From assembly GCF_000219725.1 (NCBI RefSeq), contig NC_015732.1, forward strand, positions 2,982,972-3,046,971: 64,000 bases of DNA. Reading direction: 5' to 3'. This stretch comes from Gracilinema caldarium DSM 7334. GTDB lineage: Bacteria; Spirochaetota; Spirochaetia; Treponematales; Breznakiellaceae. The notes beneath the pieces were generated by a model. The model ran no database searches. It had not been told where the DNA came from and saw only the letters and a program-made list of their open reading frames with translations. A program made the position numbers and the translations under genes. The number at the start of each line of letters is the position of its first letter. The stretch's first letter is position 1. Of the stretch, positions 24,780-34,023 are shown one piece after another.

Positions 24780-27700
24780 ATCGCAGAGATTCTACATGAT
24801 TGCGTCCCTTTGTCTTTGCCCGATATAAAGCATCATCCAGGGTCCTGAGCAGAGCCGAAGCAAGAGATTCTTCATCTGAAGTTGTATCATCACAGACTAC
24901 AAGACATATCCCGATAGAGATGGAAAGTTGAATCCTTTCTCTGCCAATAACAAGAGGTTCTTCAAGGATCTGATTACGTACAGCCTCTGCCTGTTGCTGC
25001 GTAAAGGCAAGATGTGTTTCCGGATCCACCCCCGGCTCTCCGCTCAGAATTGCCAGAAATTCCTCACCGGACCAACGGCCAAGCAAAACCTTTTTATCCA
25101 GAGCACGGGCAAAACGGTGAGCACACTCGGTTACTGCCTGGTCTCCTAAAACTTGACCATACCTATCATTCACTTGTTTCAGATGATCTATATCACCAAG
25201 CATAAGGGCAAGACTGAGTCGATGGGTTTTACAACGGCCAATTTCCTTTATAAGCCAATACCAGAGTGTTTTTCTGTTAGCAAGTCCGGTGAGATCATCT
25301 ATGGATATAAGCTTATCAACCTGCACCGATAACTGCTGCAAACGGCTGGTAGTTTCACTCAACGCCCTATTAACCGCAGCAATCCTGGTTCGGCTCGTTT
25401 TAAGCTCAATCTGGTTCATTAAGCGAAGCCAAAACTCTTCTGGGTCTATTGGTTCCTGAACATAATCGAGACCACCGATACTTAAAATACTAAGTAAATT
25501 TTCTCGATCCACTTCTACTTGCTTCGCTGGAATTACAACTAAGAGGGGTGTTTTATATACTTGAACCCATTTATTAATAAGTTCCCGGCTAGCGTCGAGT
25601 TGTTTCTGATCCGCAGGAACATCAAATATGATACCATGGACCTGCTGAATCGGATAGGTTTGGGCAACATCAAGGGTAGCCTCAAAGATATTAACTTGTT
25701 TTTCCTTTAACAATTCCCGAAACCATCTTAGTCGATCTTCAGAGCTTCCTACAAGCAACAGTGTTAAGGATGCATCCTCATGTTGCACTACTGGAATTAG
25801 TTCTGATTGTTGTTTTATTTTTTCTTCAAAACCATGACCGAAGGTGACAAAATACTGAACATCGTTACCAGTAGCAGGTACCTGAGGTATGTCTATTCTG
25901 AACCGGGTTCCACCCTGTTCAGGGGCCTCACAACGTATTGTACCTCCCATAAGATCCAGCAAACGTTTTGAAATTGCCAGCCCCAGTCCGGTTCCCCCAT
26001 ATTTCCGGGCAATCTTGAAATCCTGCTGGCTAAAGGGATCAAAAAGACGGGCCCGAAATTCTTCAGAAATACCGATACCGGTATCGGTAATTTCAATACA
26101 AAGATGGTATCTGGTGAGACCATGGATTTCTCTATTCTGAGAACCTTCAGGTTTTGCATCAATAAAAAGGCTTACTGAGCCAGCATCAGTAAATTTTATT
26201 GCATTGCCTAACAAATTTACCAAAACCTGGCGAAGCCGGTTCTGATCCAGCATAATAGTCTTTGGTACAGCTTCGGTGATTTGAATCTGGACGACGAGCC
26301 CTTTTTCTTCAGCATTAAATCTGAAAATATCGAGCAGTTCACCTGCCAATTGGCGTATTTCAAAAGGAATTGGCACTAGCTCGATACGCCCCGATTCAGC
26401 CTTTGTCAGGTCAAGAATATCATTAATTATAGCAAGCAGGGATCGCCCTGCGGTATTGATAGAAGTAAGGTAGCGAAGACCTTTTTCATCCTGGATATAG
26501 GGTTGTAACAGAGAACTATAGCCTAGAACAGCATTAAGAGGGGTCCGCAGTTCATGGCTCATGGTAGCAATAAAGAGACTCTTGGCCTTACTTGCCTGTT
26601 CTGCATCTATTCTTGCTTGTCTGAGCCGTTCTTCAATTTCCAATTGTCGGGTAATATCATGACCTGCAGCAATTACCAGATTCCGATCTGGAACTCCGAC
26701 AGCAGACAAAGCGATCATCATCCAACTGCCATCGGCGCGCCTAAAACGGACATGAAAATCCTTGAGGGGAACCCCCGATAGAAGCAATTTTGAAGCTTCA
26801 ATCAGCCGTTCCCTATCATCTTGAAATACAAATTGCAGAACCGAAACCCCCACCAATTCATGTTCTGGCCAGCCCGTATCGATAACCCAGGACTTGCTCA
26901 CCTTTTGGAAATAACCATTCATATTGATGATACATAAATAATCCAGGGTTACCTCAAAAAAGAGATCCAAATCCCGTTTAGCTTCCCGTAAGACCCTGGA
27001 TCGTTCTTCGACCCGTTTTTCCAGTTGTTCACTCAATTCTCTGTATTTTTGTTCACTTTCTTTAAGGGCTTCCTGGGTCCGGATACGGCCAGTTATATCG
27101 ATAAACATAACAAGTACACCAGTCACTGTCCCAGATGCATCCCGGACTGGGGTCTTTATCGTTTCTACCCAGCTTCGCTCATCTCCCTGAACATGTTCTT
27201 CTATAAAGCTACGGCTTAAACCACTCTCAATGACATCCCGGTCATCGGCCCGATATTTTTGAGCAAGCTCTGAAGGATACAGATCCGCATCGGTTAATCC
27301 TACAAATTCTTCAGGTTTTTTATTGTGCAGCATAGCAAAGTAAGAATTAACAAAGAGATAAATGGACTGGCGGTCTTTCAGAATAATTGCTTGTGGTACT
27401 ATATCAATAATTGTCCGTACTAACTGGTCATACTGGTTCTGGGTTAATCTCAATTCCCTGCTTGCTAATTCACCCTGCAAACGAAGTACACTCAGTAAAA
27501 GAATCCCAAAGCTAAAGAGAATTCCTGCTATTGTCATAACAAAGAGGATTACCGTATAAGATTCTGAAAACAGTTTTAAAAATGTTAATGAAGTAATTAA
27601 AGATAAACCACGAACAAAATAGATACAGGCAACCAATAAACAAACTATACCAATAAAATTGGACAATACCCTCTGATTTAATATCAAAGCTTTTAAATTT

Positions 27701-28170
27701 TGCCTTTTATAAACCAATCCTTCACGGATAATAAAGATTCCATTAGACAAAAATAAAATAGCAGACATCCATGATAACAGAGCCTGGTTCCAACCTTGAG
27801 AGACCGAAAAAGATAAAAAAACTATTTCAAAAATAATGGTACCAAAGGCTGGTAAAAAGAACCATGTACTTTTTATTTCGAACAACTCATTAAAAAAACA
27901 TCTATAACCTACACCAATATACGAAATACCAATCAATAACAGAGGATATAGAACAAGGTTTCCAATTACTTCATAGTCTGAACCGATATAAACAAGCCCA
28001 ACCAAAGCCAGAGATATAATAATATTAGCTAAAGCTATATGCAGTAAACCTCTAATACGATTTTCAAACGCATTATGAAATATGATCAATAATAATGCGA
28101 GAAAGAGACCACCCATTGCAAAAATGAGAGATGGACTAGTAATAGTAATGAACCTGGTTATTGAGTTCAT
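24724..28170 (-). CDS. Hybrid membrane sensor: 7TM-PAS-PAS-histidine kinase-receiver-like-GGDEF
   Basis: A 1148-residue protein. Residues about 1-230 form seven or eight membrane segments, then PAS (about 255-370), a coiled coil, PAS (about 405-520), a HisKA box with SHELRTPLNAVLGYSS, an HATPase with EITDTGIGISEEFRARLFDP and GGTGLGLAISKRL, a receiver-like segment (about 795-920, with Asp in HGIIFDVPADQ), and a GGDEF domain. The last has MLGDIDHLKQVNDRYG and an active-site loop RWSGEEFLAIL, where Ser replaces the first Gly. One chain could thus autophosphorylate and control c-di-GMP synthesis. It begins only 26 bases after rfuD on the same strand, so it may be read from the FMN-riboswitch promoter. 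Confidence 0.85.
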   Translation of the reverse strand: MNSITRFITITSPSLIFAMGGLFLALLLIIFHNAFENRIRGLLHIALANIIISLALVGLVYIGSDYEVIGNLVLYPLLLIGISYIGVGYRCFFNELFEIKSTWFFLPAFGTIIFEIVFLSFSVSQGWNQALLSWMSAILFLSNGIFIIREGLVYKRQNLKALILNQRVLSNFIGIVCLLVACIYFVRGLSLITSLTFLKLFSESYTVILFVMTIAGILFSFGILLLSVLRLQGELASRELRLTQNQYDQLVRTIIDIVPQAIILKDRQSIYLFVNSYFAMLHNKKPEEFVGLTDADLYPSELAQKYRADDRDVIESGLSRSFIEEHVQGDERSWVETIKTPVRDASGTVTGVLVMFIDITGRIRTQEALKESEQKYRELSEQLEKRVEERSRVLREAKRDLDLFFEVTLDYLCIINMNGYFQKVSKSWVIDTGWPEHELVGVSVLQFVFQDDRERLIEASKLLLSGVPLKDFHVRFRRADGSWMMIALSAVGVPDRNLVIAAGHDITRQLEIEERLRQARIDAEQASKAKSLFIATMSHELRTPLNAVLGYSSLLQPYIQDEKGLRYLTSINTAGRSLLAIINDILDLTKAESGRIELVPIPFEIRQLAGELLDIFRFNAEEKGLVVQIQITEAVPKTIMLDQNRLRQVLVNLLGNAIKFTDAGSVSLFIDAKPEGSQNREIHGLTRYHLCIEITDTGIGISEEFRARLFDPFSQQDFKIARKYGGTGLGLAISKRLLDLMGGTIRCEAPEQGGTRFRIDIPQVPATGNDVQYFVTFGHGFEEKIKQQSELIPVVQHEDASLTLLLVGSSEDRLRWFRELLKEKQVNIFEATLDVAQTYPIQQVHGIIFDVPADQKQLDASRELINKWVQVYKTPLLVVIPAKQVEVDRENLLSILSIGGLDYVQEPIDPEEFWLRLMNQIELKTSRTRIAAVNRALSETTSRLQQLSVQVDKLISIDDLTGLANRKTLWYWLIKEIGRCKTHRLSLALMLGDIDHLKQVNDRYGQVLGDQAVTECAHRFARALDKKVLLGRWSGEEFLAILSGEPGVDPETHLAFTQQQAEAVRNQILEEPLVIGRERIQLSISIGICLVVCDDTTSDEESLASALLRTLDDALYRAKTKGRNHVESLRFMYQSEQPVPPTEGFSHQ

Positions 28171-28196
28171 GAACTGACTAAAATTATCGAATTTGT

Positions 28197-29006
28197 TTAT
28201 TCTTTTCTCAAGAGCTGAGAAATAATATATAAAAGAAGAGCCAACAATGAGGGAAGCCCTAATAAAATAGTTGATGGAATTGAGAACATACCCTGGGCTT
28301 CTATTCCTAATCGTTCAATGAATGTAAAGATAATAGCTGCTAGGGCTACACCCCAAACACGTCTGAATCCAAGATACACCATAACCAGGGCAATCCATCC
28401 TTCTCCCGTGGTTCCCCCCGGAGTATATGCGCCAACTTTAACGGTAATGATGCCACCTGCAAGAGCGGCTAGCATCGCTGCCACTACCCAGGCACCATCG
28501 CGGTAACGAACCGGATCTATTCCGCGCTGTAGAAGGACTTCGGGCCGTCGGCCAGAAGCCCTCAGTCGGAGACCTATAGGAGTATGATAAATTACAGCAT
28601 AGGCAAGTATCATAATCAGAAATGAGATCCAAACAAAAAAATACATATCCACACGAGGGAATCGCGGATCTCTAAGAACACCTTTAGTATGATATAGCAA
28701 CACTGATACGGTCTCAATGATACCTACAACCCCCAAATTGAGTGCGAGGGCTGAGACAAAAGGATTCGCACTAGTCCAGCGGATAAAACGAGATAGTAAC
28801 CAACCGATAAAACCAGTTAATATCATCGTTATTAGGAAACCAATTGAAAGCGAATTGCTCCATACACTAAACACCCACACTAAAAAAGATCCCAGGGCAA
28901 GAGCCCCTTCTAAAAAAACCGCCAGGTAACCAGAAAAGTCACTGACCAGAGCTCCTAAACTGGCAAGCAACAGGGGCATCGAAGCAACAAGCAGTGCATG
29001 AATCAT
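28197..29006 (-). CDS. rfuD: Riboflavin ABC transporter, second permease
   Basis: A 269-residue permease of the BMP-associated (BPD_transp_2) type with about eight membrane segments. It shows SALALNLGVVGIIETVSVLLYHTKG and the C-terminal GAYTPGGTTGEGWIALVMVYLGFRRVWGVALAAIIFTFIE, as in YufQ/TP0302-like proteins. Its ATG overlaps the rfuC stop by four bases. With RfuC it forms the membrane channel. Riboflavin as substrate is inferred from the FMN riboswitch ahead of the operon and the treponemal RfuABCD precedent; without these a nucleoside transporter would have been the default call. Confidence 0.85.
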   Translation of the reverse strand: MIHALLVASMPLLLASLGALVSDFSGYLAVFLEGALALGSFLVWVFSVWSNSLSIGFLITMILTGFIGWLLSRFIRWTSANPFVSALALNLGVVGIIETVSVLLYHTKGVLRDPRFPRVDMYFFVWISFLIMILAYAVIYHTPIGLRLRASGRRPEVLLQRGIDPVRYRDGAWVVAAMLAALAGGIITVKVGAYTPGGTTGEGWIALVMVYLGFRRVWGVALAAIIFTFIERLGIEAQGMFSIPSTILLGLPSLLALLLYIISQLLRKE

Positions 29007-30034
29007 GGTTTCCTCCAGAAACGGGGAACATATCGGACTGTTACAAATAACAAAACTATCGCTTGAACAAAGGCTGATGTTTCAAACTGGAGCCCTGATG
29101 CAAGAATCGCCACATCTGAACCAGCCTTAAGCCATGCAAAGATTAACGCTGCAGGGAACAGTGCCAGAGGATCATTACGGCCAATCAGAGCAACTGCGAT
29201 ACCACTCCACCCTAAGCCGCCCGAAAACCCCTGATGACAGAGCCCATAGGTACCGGCTACTGCAAAAAAACCGGCAAGCCCATGGAGTGCTCCCGAAAAC
29301 CCTAGGGCGTACACCCAATAGGTCGGAGCTGGGAAGCCACCAAAACGGGCAAATTCAGGGCTAGCACCTGCAACACGGAACCGGTAGCCACCCTCAGTTC
29401 TGTTTATCAATATATAAACTAATAAAACAAGACCTATGGCCCAGATGAGGGATACAGATAAACTTGAAGGTAGCAACAGGTGAGGCAGAATCCTATCTGA
29501 AGAAAACCGACTACTAGCTAAAAGATTTCCTGACTTATCACGCAACGGGCCTGCAATGAGATAATCTGCTACGGGCGTAAGGCTCGCTGAAAGTAAAAAG
29601 CTGGTAATAAGCTCATCTGCGCGGGCAAAACGTTTCAAAAGTCCCGAAATGACCCCCAGGCAAGCCCCTAGGACTATGCTCCCAAGAGCCGCAAGTATCA
29701 GTGCAAGGGTACCTGGCAAAAGAGGAAACGAAAGGAGTATCACCGTTGCACTAAGGCCACCAATATATATCTGGCCCTCCCCACCCAGGTTAAAGGTGCC
29801 ACCACGAAAGGCTACAGTAACACCCAGGGCAGTCACAAGATACAATGCCACCAGATCCAGAGTATTACCAATAAACCAGCGGGAAGACCAGGGGCTAATA
29901 AAGAAACTTTTCAATGTAACAAAAGGATTATCAGTCATAAAAAGAATGATGACACAGATAAGCAGAATCCCGCTTCCTAGTGCGAAGAAGGATCCCCAAA
30001 AAGCACTGGTACGGGTTTTCATATATTTTTTCAT
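29003..30034 (-). CDS. rfuC: Riboflavin ABC transporter, first permease
   Basis: A 343-residue inner-membrane permease with about nine hydrophobic segments. Family landmarks are VTALGVTVAFRGGTFNLGGEGQIYIGG (residues about 65-92), RFARADELITSFLLSASLTPVADYL, and the late YGLCHQGFSGGLGWSGIAVALIG. This matches the YufP/TP0301 permease type. It overlaps both neighbours by four bases, so translation of rfuB, rfuC and rfuD is coupled. Confidence 0.87.
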   Translation of the reverse strand: MKKYMKTRTSAFWGSFFALGSGILLICVIILFMTDNPFVTLKSFFISPWSSRWFIGNTLDLVALYLVTALGVTVAFRGGTFNLGGEGQIYIGGLSATVILLSFPLLPGTLALILAALGSIVLGACLGVISGLLKRFARADELITSFLLSASLTPVADYLIAGPLRDKSGNLLASSRFSSDRILPHLLLPSSLSVSLIWAIGLVLLVYILINRTEGGYRFRVAGASPEFARFGGFPAPTYWVYALGFSGALHGLAGFFAVAGTYGLCHQGFSGGLGWSGIAVALIGRNDPLALFPAALIFAWLKAGSDVAILASGLQFETSAFVQAIVLLFVTVRYVPRFWRKP

Positions 30035-31656
30035 ATGAGGCCTTCCTGACCTTCAGGTTTAGCATCACTGCCGACCATAGCGGCAGAAATTTGCGGTTTT
30101 AATAGGTACCGTTGTACCGGATCAATAGGAACATCCACTTCCAGAACATTCCGGCCATCCCGTAATACCATAACCCGTGTAGCAAGTCTGAGGAGTTCAT
30201 CCACATCGGTAGAAAAAAGAAGTACCGTTCCACCCCGTTGCAGATAAGCTGTAAGCCGTTCATGAAGCAAAGCTCTGCCAGCAGCATCAAGGCCCCATCC
30301 CGGCTCAGACAGTACCAGTAATAAAGCCTCTTCTGCAAATTCCCGGGCAAGAATAAGCCGTTGAAGTTGACCACCAGAGAAAGCCTCAGCTGGACTATCG
30401 AGCCGGCTCTGTATACCGCTCTTTGTAAGGAGTTCATCTGCCCAGTACTGGATTGCCTTCAGGTCTAAAAACCGGGGCCAGAATCGGTGATTACGCAAAA
30501 ATCGCTGAGTAAATCTCCGGTGGGCATGGACGATAAGAGAATCCAGTATAGGCAGTTTTAACGCAAGGGCCCGCCCGAGCCGGTCTGCACTGACATAGGC
30601 CCCACCGGCTTTCCGAAAGGCAAGAGGCCCTTTACCTTCCAGAGCAGTTCCTTTCAGCGTTATATATCCATTTTGAGGCGAAATGAAGCCAGTGACTGCA
30701 TGCTCCAGGGTTTCCAATCCACTATCCCGAACACCTGCGACACCATAGACCTCACCGGGATATACAGAAAAACTCAAATTCCGCAGATGGGCCATATCCT
30801 TCTGACTAACATACAACTGCTCCACGGTAAATAACGGAGCCCTTGCCTCAAATTGGGATTTACTATACAACAACCCCAGCGCAGGAAACGTCTCAGCTTG
30901 AAATTGCACAACCTTTTCAGGTTGAATACAATCAACCGCATCACCAAACATAAGGGCAGTCAGTTCTTCAGGGTTTGTTTCTGAACTACGCCGTGTTGCA
31001 ACGGTCTTTCCCTGCCGGAGTACTGTAATGCGATCTGCGACCGAGAGGGTTTCTTCTAGTTTATGGGAAATAAGCACAATCGCCGTACCATCAGAACGGA
31101 GTTTCCTCAATAATGTAAAGAGCCGTTCCGTTTCCACAGGGGTCAGGACCGCCGTGGGTTCATCCAGAATGATACAGGAGACCCGGTGCATGAGCAGGGT
31201 AAGGATGGCCGCTTTCTGTCGCTGGCTTATGGTTAAGCTTTCGGTACGAGCGGTTGCATCCAGATCAAAGCCCCACTGATCTGACAGGTCCTGAAACCGT
31301 TGCCGGCCCAGGCGGCGATTGAGGAAGGAAAGGCCTGGGACCGGGAGCCCAAGCTGGGCATCTTCCCAGCAGGTAAAACCCGGGACCAGAACCGGGTGCT
31401 GGCGGACCATACCGATTCCGGCTAGTAAGGCCTCCCGGGGACTGTGAAACATACGGGGGATCCCATCAATCAGGCGTTCCCCCGTGGTCATACCTAAGTG
31501 TCCTGCGAGAATATGCATCAGAGTAGACTTACCTGCCCCGTTTTCGCCGACCAGAGCATGAATTTCTCCTGACAGGAGCTCAAAATGGGCTCCCGAGAGG
31601 GCCTGAACACCGTTGGTTGGAAAATATTTGGTCACATTCCGCAGGCTTATTGTCAT
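30031..31656 (-). CDS. rfuB: Riboflavin ABC transporter, tandem ATPase
   Basis: A 541-residue protein with two ATPase halves like RbsA/YufO. The first has an intact Walker A (GENGAGKSTLMHILAG) and Walker B (CIILDEPTAVLT), but its signature is reduced to LTISQRQKAAIL. The second has a degenerate Walker A (GVAGVRDSGLETLEHA), a good signature FSGGQLQRLILAREF, and LVLSEPGWGLD in the Walker B position. Such asymmetry is usual for this type, giving one working composite site. It follows rfuA by 16 bases. Confidence 0.87.
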   Translation of the reverse strand: MTISLRNVTKYFPTNGVQALSGAHFELLSGEIHALVGENGAGKSTLMHILAGHLGMTTGERLIDGIPRMFHSPREALLAGIGMVRQHPVLVPGFTCWEDAQLGLPVPGLSFLNRRLGRQRFQDLSDQWGFDLDATARTESLTISQRQKAAILTLLMHRVSCIILDEPTAVLTPVETERLFTLLRKLRSDGTAIVLISHKLEETLSVADRITVLRQGKTVATRRSSETNPEELTALMFGDAVDCIQPEKVVQFQAETFPALGLLYSKSQFEARAPLFTVEQLYVSQKDMAHLRNLSFSVYPGEVYGVAGVRDSGLETLEHAVTGFISPQNGYITLKGTALEGKGPLAFRKAGGAYVSADRLGRALALKLPILDSLIVHAHRRFTQRFLRNHRFWPRFLDLKAIQYWADELLTKSGIQSRLDSPAEAFSGGQLQRLILAREFAEEALLLVLSEPGWGLDAAGRALLHERLTAYLQRGGTVLLFSTDVDELLRLATRVMVLRDGRNVLEVDVPIDPVQRYLLKPQISAAMVGSDAKPEGQEGLI

Positions 31657-31672
31657 ATTGTATCAGTAGACC

Positions 31673-32827
31673 CTATTTACTTAGCTCTGTTCCATCCTCC
31701 CGGAGTGACAGGGTACCATTCCTGAATCGGGCTACTATGTCAGCCATTCGTTTCCGGATGGGCTCGTTCACGGTTTGTACATACAGCGGATCATCATCCA
31801 CAAAATCTACATAACCATCAGCTACACCAACCAGCTCTGCTTTACCGAAGGGAAGTTTCTCCTCCAGATAGAGCTTCGTTTTTTTATAGGCAGCCTTGTC
31901 CTGTCTGAGAATGGCACTTCCCACGACCACCCCAGGCTTTATCCCATAACCATTGACATCAAACCAGACAACCTTAGCTCCGCTATCAGAGGCAGCCTGA
32001 ACCACCCCCTGGTTGGCACCTCCGGAAATGGGGAGAATTACTCGAGCACCCTCCCGGATCATACTGGAAGCAAGTTCACTTCCCTTATCCGCATCATACC
32101 AGTTGCCTACCACCCGGAAATCGACGGAGAAATTGCTGTCTACAGCCCGGGCACCCTGGAGGTAGCCCGGAAGGATAATGGTATTCATAGCAGGATATTC
32201 CTGACCTGCGATAAGGCCCAGCTTGGGTGTACCGCTTGATGCACCTGATGATCCGCCCCTGCCGCCCTGGGTAGTCCCTGCATTCTGAGCCACCAGGGCC
32301 GCTACATAGCCCGCCAGGAATGCCTGTTCCCGCTGATTATAGCGGAGGGTATAGATCTGCAGATTACCTGCAAGCTGTCCATCAAATAAGAGAAATTTTT
32401 GTTTGGGGAACTTGGCTGCCACGGCCTCACAAATAGCGGGCATCGCTGGGTTGGATGAAATGATGAGATCATAGGCACCACTGGCGGCAATACTTGTAAT
32501 TTTAGATTCCCATTCAGCCTGATTAAAGCCCCCTTCAATAACCTTAAGACTGGTACCAGACTTTTCATCTACCGCCTTTTGAACCCCTGCTACAAGCATT
32601 TCATAGATAGGACTTCCGGAGGTTACACCGGGAACAAAGACTACAATCGATTTTCCCGACTTGTTGTTCCCGGATCCTTCAGCAGAACCGCCTGCAAAGG
32701 CCAGGCTGATACTGCCCGCAAGCAGAACACAAAAAAGAACAGCTTTGCCTCCAAAAGGCGCAAAGGACCGATTAAAAGACCGTCTCAACAATCCCGAAAT
32801 GAACTGTAATTCCCTTTGTGTCATCAT
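31673..32827 (-). CDS. rfuA: Riboflavin-binding BMP-family periplasmic protein
   Basis: A 384-residue BMP/PnrA-type substrate-binding protein: SIVVFVPGVTSGSPIYEMLVAG at the N-terminus of the mature part, YDLIISSNPAMPAICEAVAAKFP, and LPISGGANQGVVQAASDSGAKVVWFD. ATG 32827 has GGAGG six bases upstream. The export signal (about residues 25-48) ends LAFAGGSAEG and has no lipobox Cys, unlike the lipoprotein TP0298, so it may be freely soluble or keep an uncleaved anchor. A Gly/Ser-rich insertion (about residues 200-216) interrupts the domain. It is the first gene after the FMN riboswitch. Confidence 0.87.
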   Translation of the reverse strand: MMTQRELQFISGLLRRSFNRSFAPFGGKAVLFCVLLAGSISLAFAGGSAEGSGNNKSGKSIVVFVPGVTSGSPIYEMLVAGVQKAVDEKSGTSLKVIEGGFNQAEWESKITSIAASGAYDLIISSNPAMPAICEAVAAKFPKQKFLLFDGQLAGNLQIYTLRYNQREQAFLAGYVAALVAQNAGTTQGGRGGSSGASSGTPKLGLIAGQEYPAMNTIILPGYLQGARAVDSNFSVDFRVVGNWYDADKGSELASSMIREGARVILPISGGANQGVVQAASDSGAKVVWFDVNGYGIKPGVVVGSAILRQDKAAYKKTKLYLEEKLPFGKAELVGVADGYVDFVDDDPLYVQTVNEPIRKRMADIVARFRNGTLSLREDGTELSK

Positions 32828-32862
32828 GGGAAACCTCCAAAAAAGGATATGCATTCCAGGGC

Positions 32863-32891
32863 AAAAAAAAGCCCCGGAGTATATCCAGGGC
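32863..32891 (-). terminator. Riboswitch expression platform: intrinsic terminator
   Basis: In the minus-strand transcript, GCCCTGGA (32891-32884), a 5-base loop, then TCCGGGGC (32878-32871) form an 8-bp stem with one G-U pair, directly followed by eight U (32870-32863). It lies between the FMN aptamer and rfuA, so FMN binding should favour premature termination. Confidence 0.9.
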
Positions 32892-32949
32892 ATGGTTTGC
32901 TCGAAAATGATGGGTTATACCGAAGGCCCGGCCGGTACCTTCTTCCCTC

Positions 32950-33104
32950 GATTTTCTTTCATCCGGACTATACCGTCGGCACCGGAATTCCACCGGTTCA
33001 GTCAGCTGCTGACTTACAGCAGCCAAGTCGCGGGCTATACCGCCGGTAGGGAATTATTCATCAATCTTAATATATATTGATGAACTCACCCGACCCTGAA
33101 AATC
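32950..33104 (-). ncRNA. FMN riboswitch (RFN element)
   Basis: The minus strand carries the conserved FMN aptamer. The closing stem P1 pairs GATTTTC (33104-33098) with GAAAATC (32956-32950). Conserved blocks inside are CAGGGTCGGGTGA (33098-33086), TTCCCTACCGGCGGTA, GCCCGCGA, CTGAACCGGTGGAATTCCGG with GCCGACGGTATAG, and CCGGATGAAAGAA near the 3' end. Length (155 bases) fits the class. It governs the riboflavin importer rfuABCD through the terminator downstream, turning import off when FMN is abundant. The stem GAACC/GGTTC at 33115-33131 lies in the leader just before the aptamer. Confidence 0.96.
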
Positions 33105-33142
33105 TCAATATAAAGAACCTTCTTTAGGTTCATGCATACATA

Positions 33143-33171
33143 ATACTACTCAAAGGCTTCGGGTTCGTCAA
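33143..33171 (-). promoter_or_regulatory. Promoter of the rfu operon
   Basis: On the minus strand, TTGACG (33171-33166), a 17-base spacer and TAGTAT (33148-33143) lie about 40 bases before the aptamer. Spacing and position fit the start of the riboswitch leader. Confidence 0.6.
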
Positions 33172-33213
33172 TAAGCGCTGGACCAAAACAATCATGTTTC
33201 GTATAGTAGGACC

Positions 33214-33987
33214 ATGATTGGATTCCTTATTAAGAAAACCTTCTTTGATCTCTGGGACAACCTGTTCAGACTTGCCATAGTTAATCTTGGATTTATTATT
33301 TCGGCAGCAATCCCCATTTTGCTCCCCACAGTCCTGGCTGACATTCCCCTGCTTGCCCTGGTGGTAATTTTAGCAGGAACCTTCTGGTGCATTCTCTACC
33401 TTGTTGCAACAGCCCTTTCAGTAAAGTCGATTTCCGACTACGGCTCCTTTGGCTATGCAGACTTTGTTAAGAACCTTAAAGAGGGGCTTCCCACAGCCCT
33501 GCTCATTTTCATTACCGCAGGATTTTGGTTCCTTTTAGCCTATGTAGCCCTGCCCTTCTATACCAAACTTGGTACCATGGTCGGGCTCTTTGCTGCATCC
33601 TTAGTATTCTGGACCCTTGTTATTTTGTTGATGGCCTTCCAGTATCTTCTGCCGATCCGGGCTCGCCTGGACCGCAAGGCTGGTAAAATCCTGAAAAAGA
33701 GCTTTATCCTTTTTTTCGACAATCCCCTTTTCAGCATATTCCTCTTTATCCACAATCTGATAATTCTTGTTCTATCATTTTTTTTGGCCTTTCTTGCACC
33801 AGGCCCGGCGGGTATCCTCCTCTTCCTAGATGAAGCTCTCAGGCTCAGGCTCCTCAAGTATGACTGGCTCGAAGCCCATCCCGAGGCAGACCGTCGTCAC
33901 ATTCCCTGGGAAGAACTCCTTGCAGAGGACCGTGAAAAGACCGGCACCCGCAGCCTCCGCAGTTTTATTTTTCCCTGGAAGGATTAG
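33214..33987 (+). CDS. Membrane protein of unknown function, about six membrane segments
   Basis: A 257-residue integral membrane protein. Hydrophobic segments lie at about residues 22-45, 48-70, 92-113, 120-148 and 172-200, and the C-terminal 45 residues are charged and cytosolic (HIPWEELLAEDREKTGTRS). The opening FDLWDNLFRLAIVNLGF recalls DUF624/YesL-type proteins, but the match is too loose for assignment. An AGGA sits just before the ATG. It is divergent from the rfu operon and ends at a strong hairpin. Confidence 0.7.
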   Translation: MIGFLIKKTFFDLWDNLFRLAIVNLGFIISAAIPILLPTVLADIPLLALVVILAGTFWCILYLVATALSVKSISDYGSFGYADFVKNLKEGLPTALLIFITAGFWFLLAYVALPFYTKLGTMVGLFAASLVFWTLVILLMAFQYLLPIRARLDRKAGKILKKSFILFFDNPLFSIFLFIHNLIILVLSFFLAFLAPGPAGILLFLDEALRLRLLKYDWLEAHPEADRRHIPWEELLAEDREKTGTRSLRSFIFPWKD

Positions 33988-33998
33988 GCAGGAAAGAT

Positions 33999-34021
33999 AA
34001 GGGGATCTCTAGATCCCCCTT
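33999..34021. terminator. Bidirectional hairpin between convergent genes
   Basis: GGGGATCT (34001-34008) and AGATCCCC (34011-34018) form a perfect 8-bp stem with a 2-base loop (in practice a 4-base loop and 7 bp), extended by AA/TT on the flanks. It lies between the membrane-protein stop (33987) and the toxin stop (34024). T-runs are short on both sides. Confidence 0.6.
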
Positions 34022-34023
34022 AA

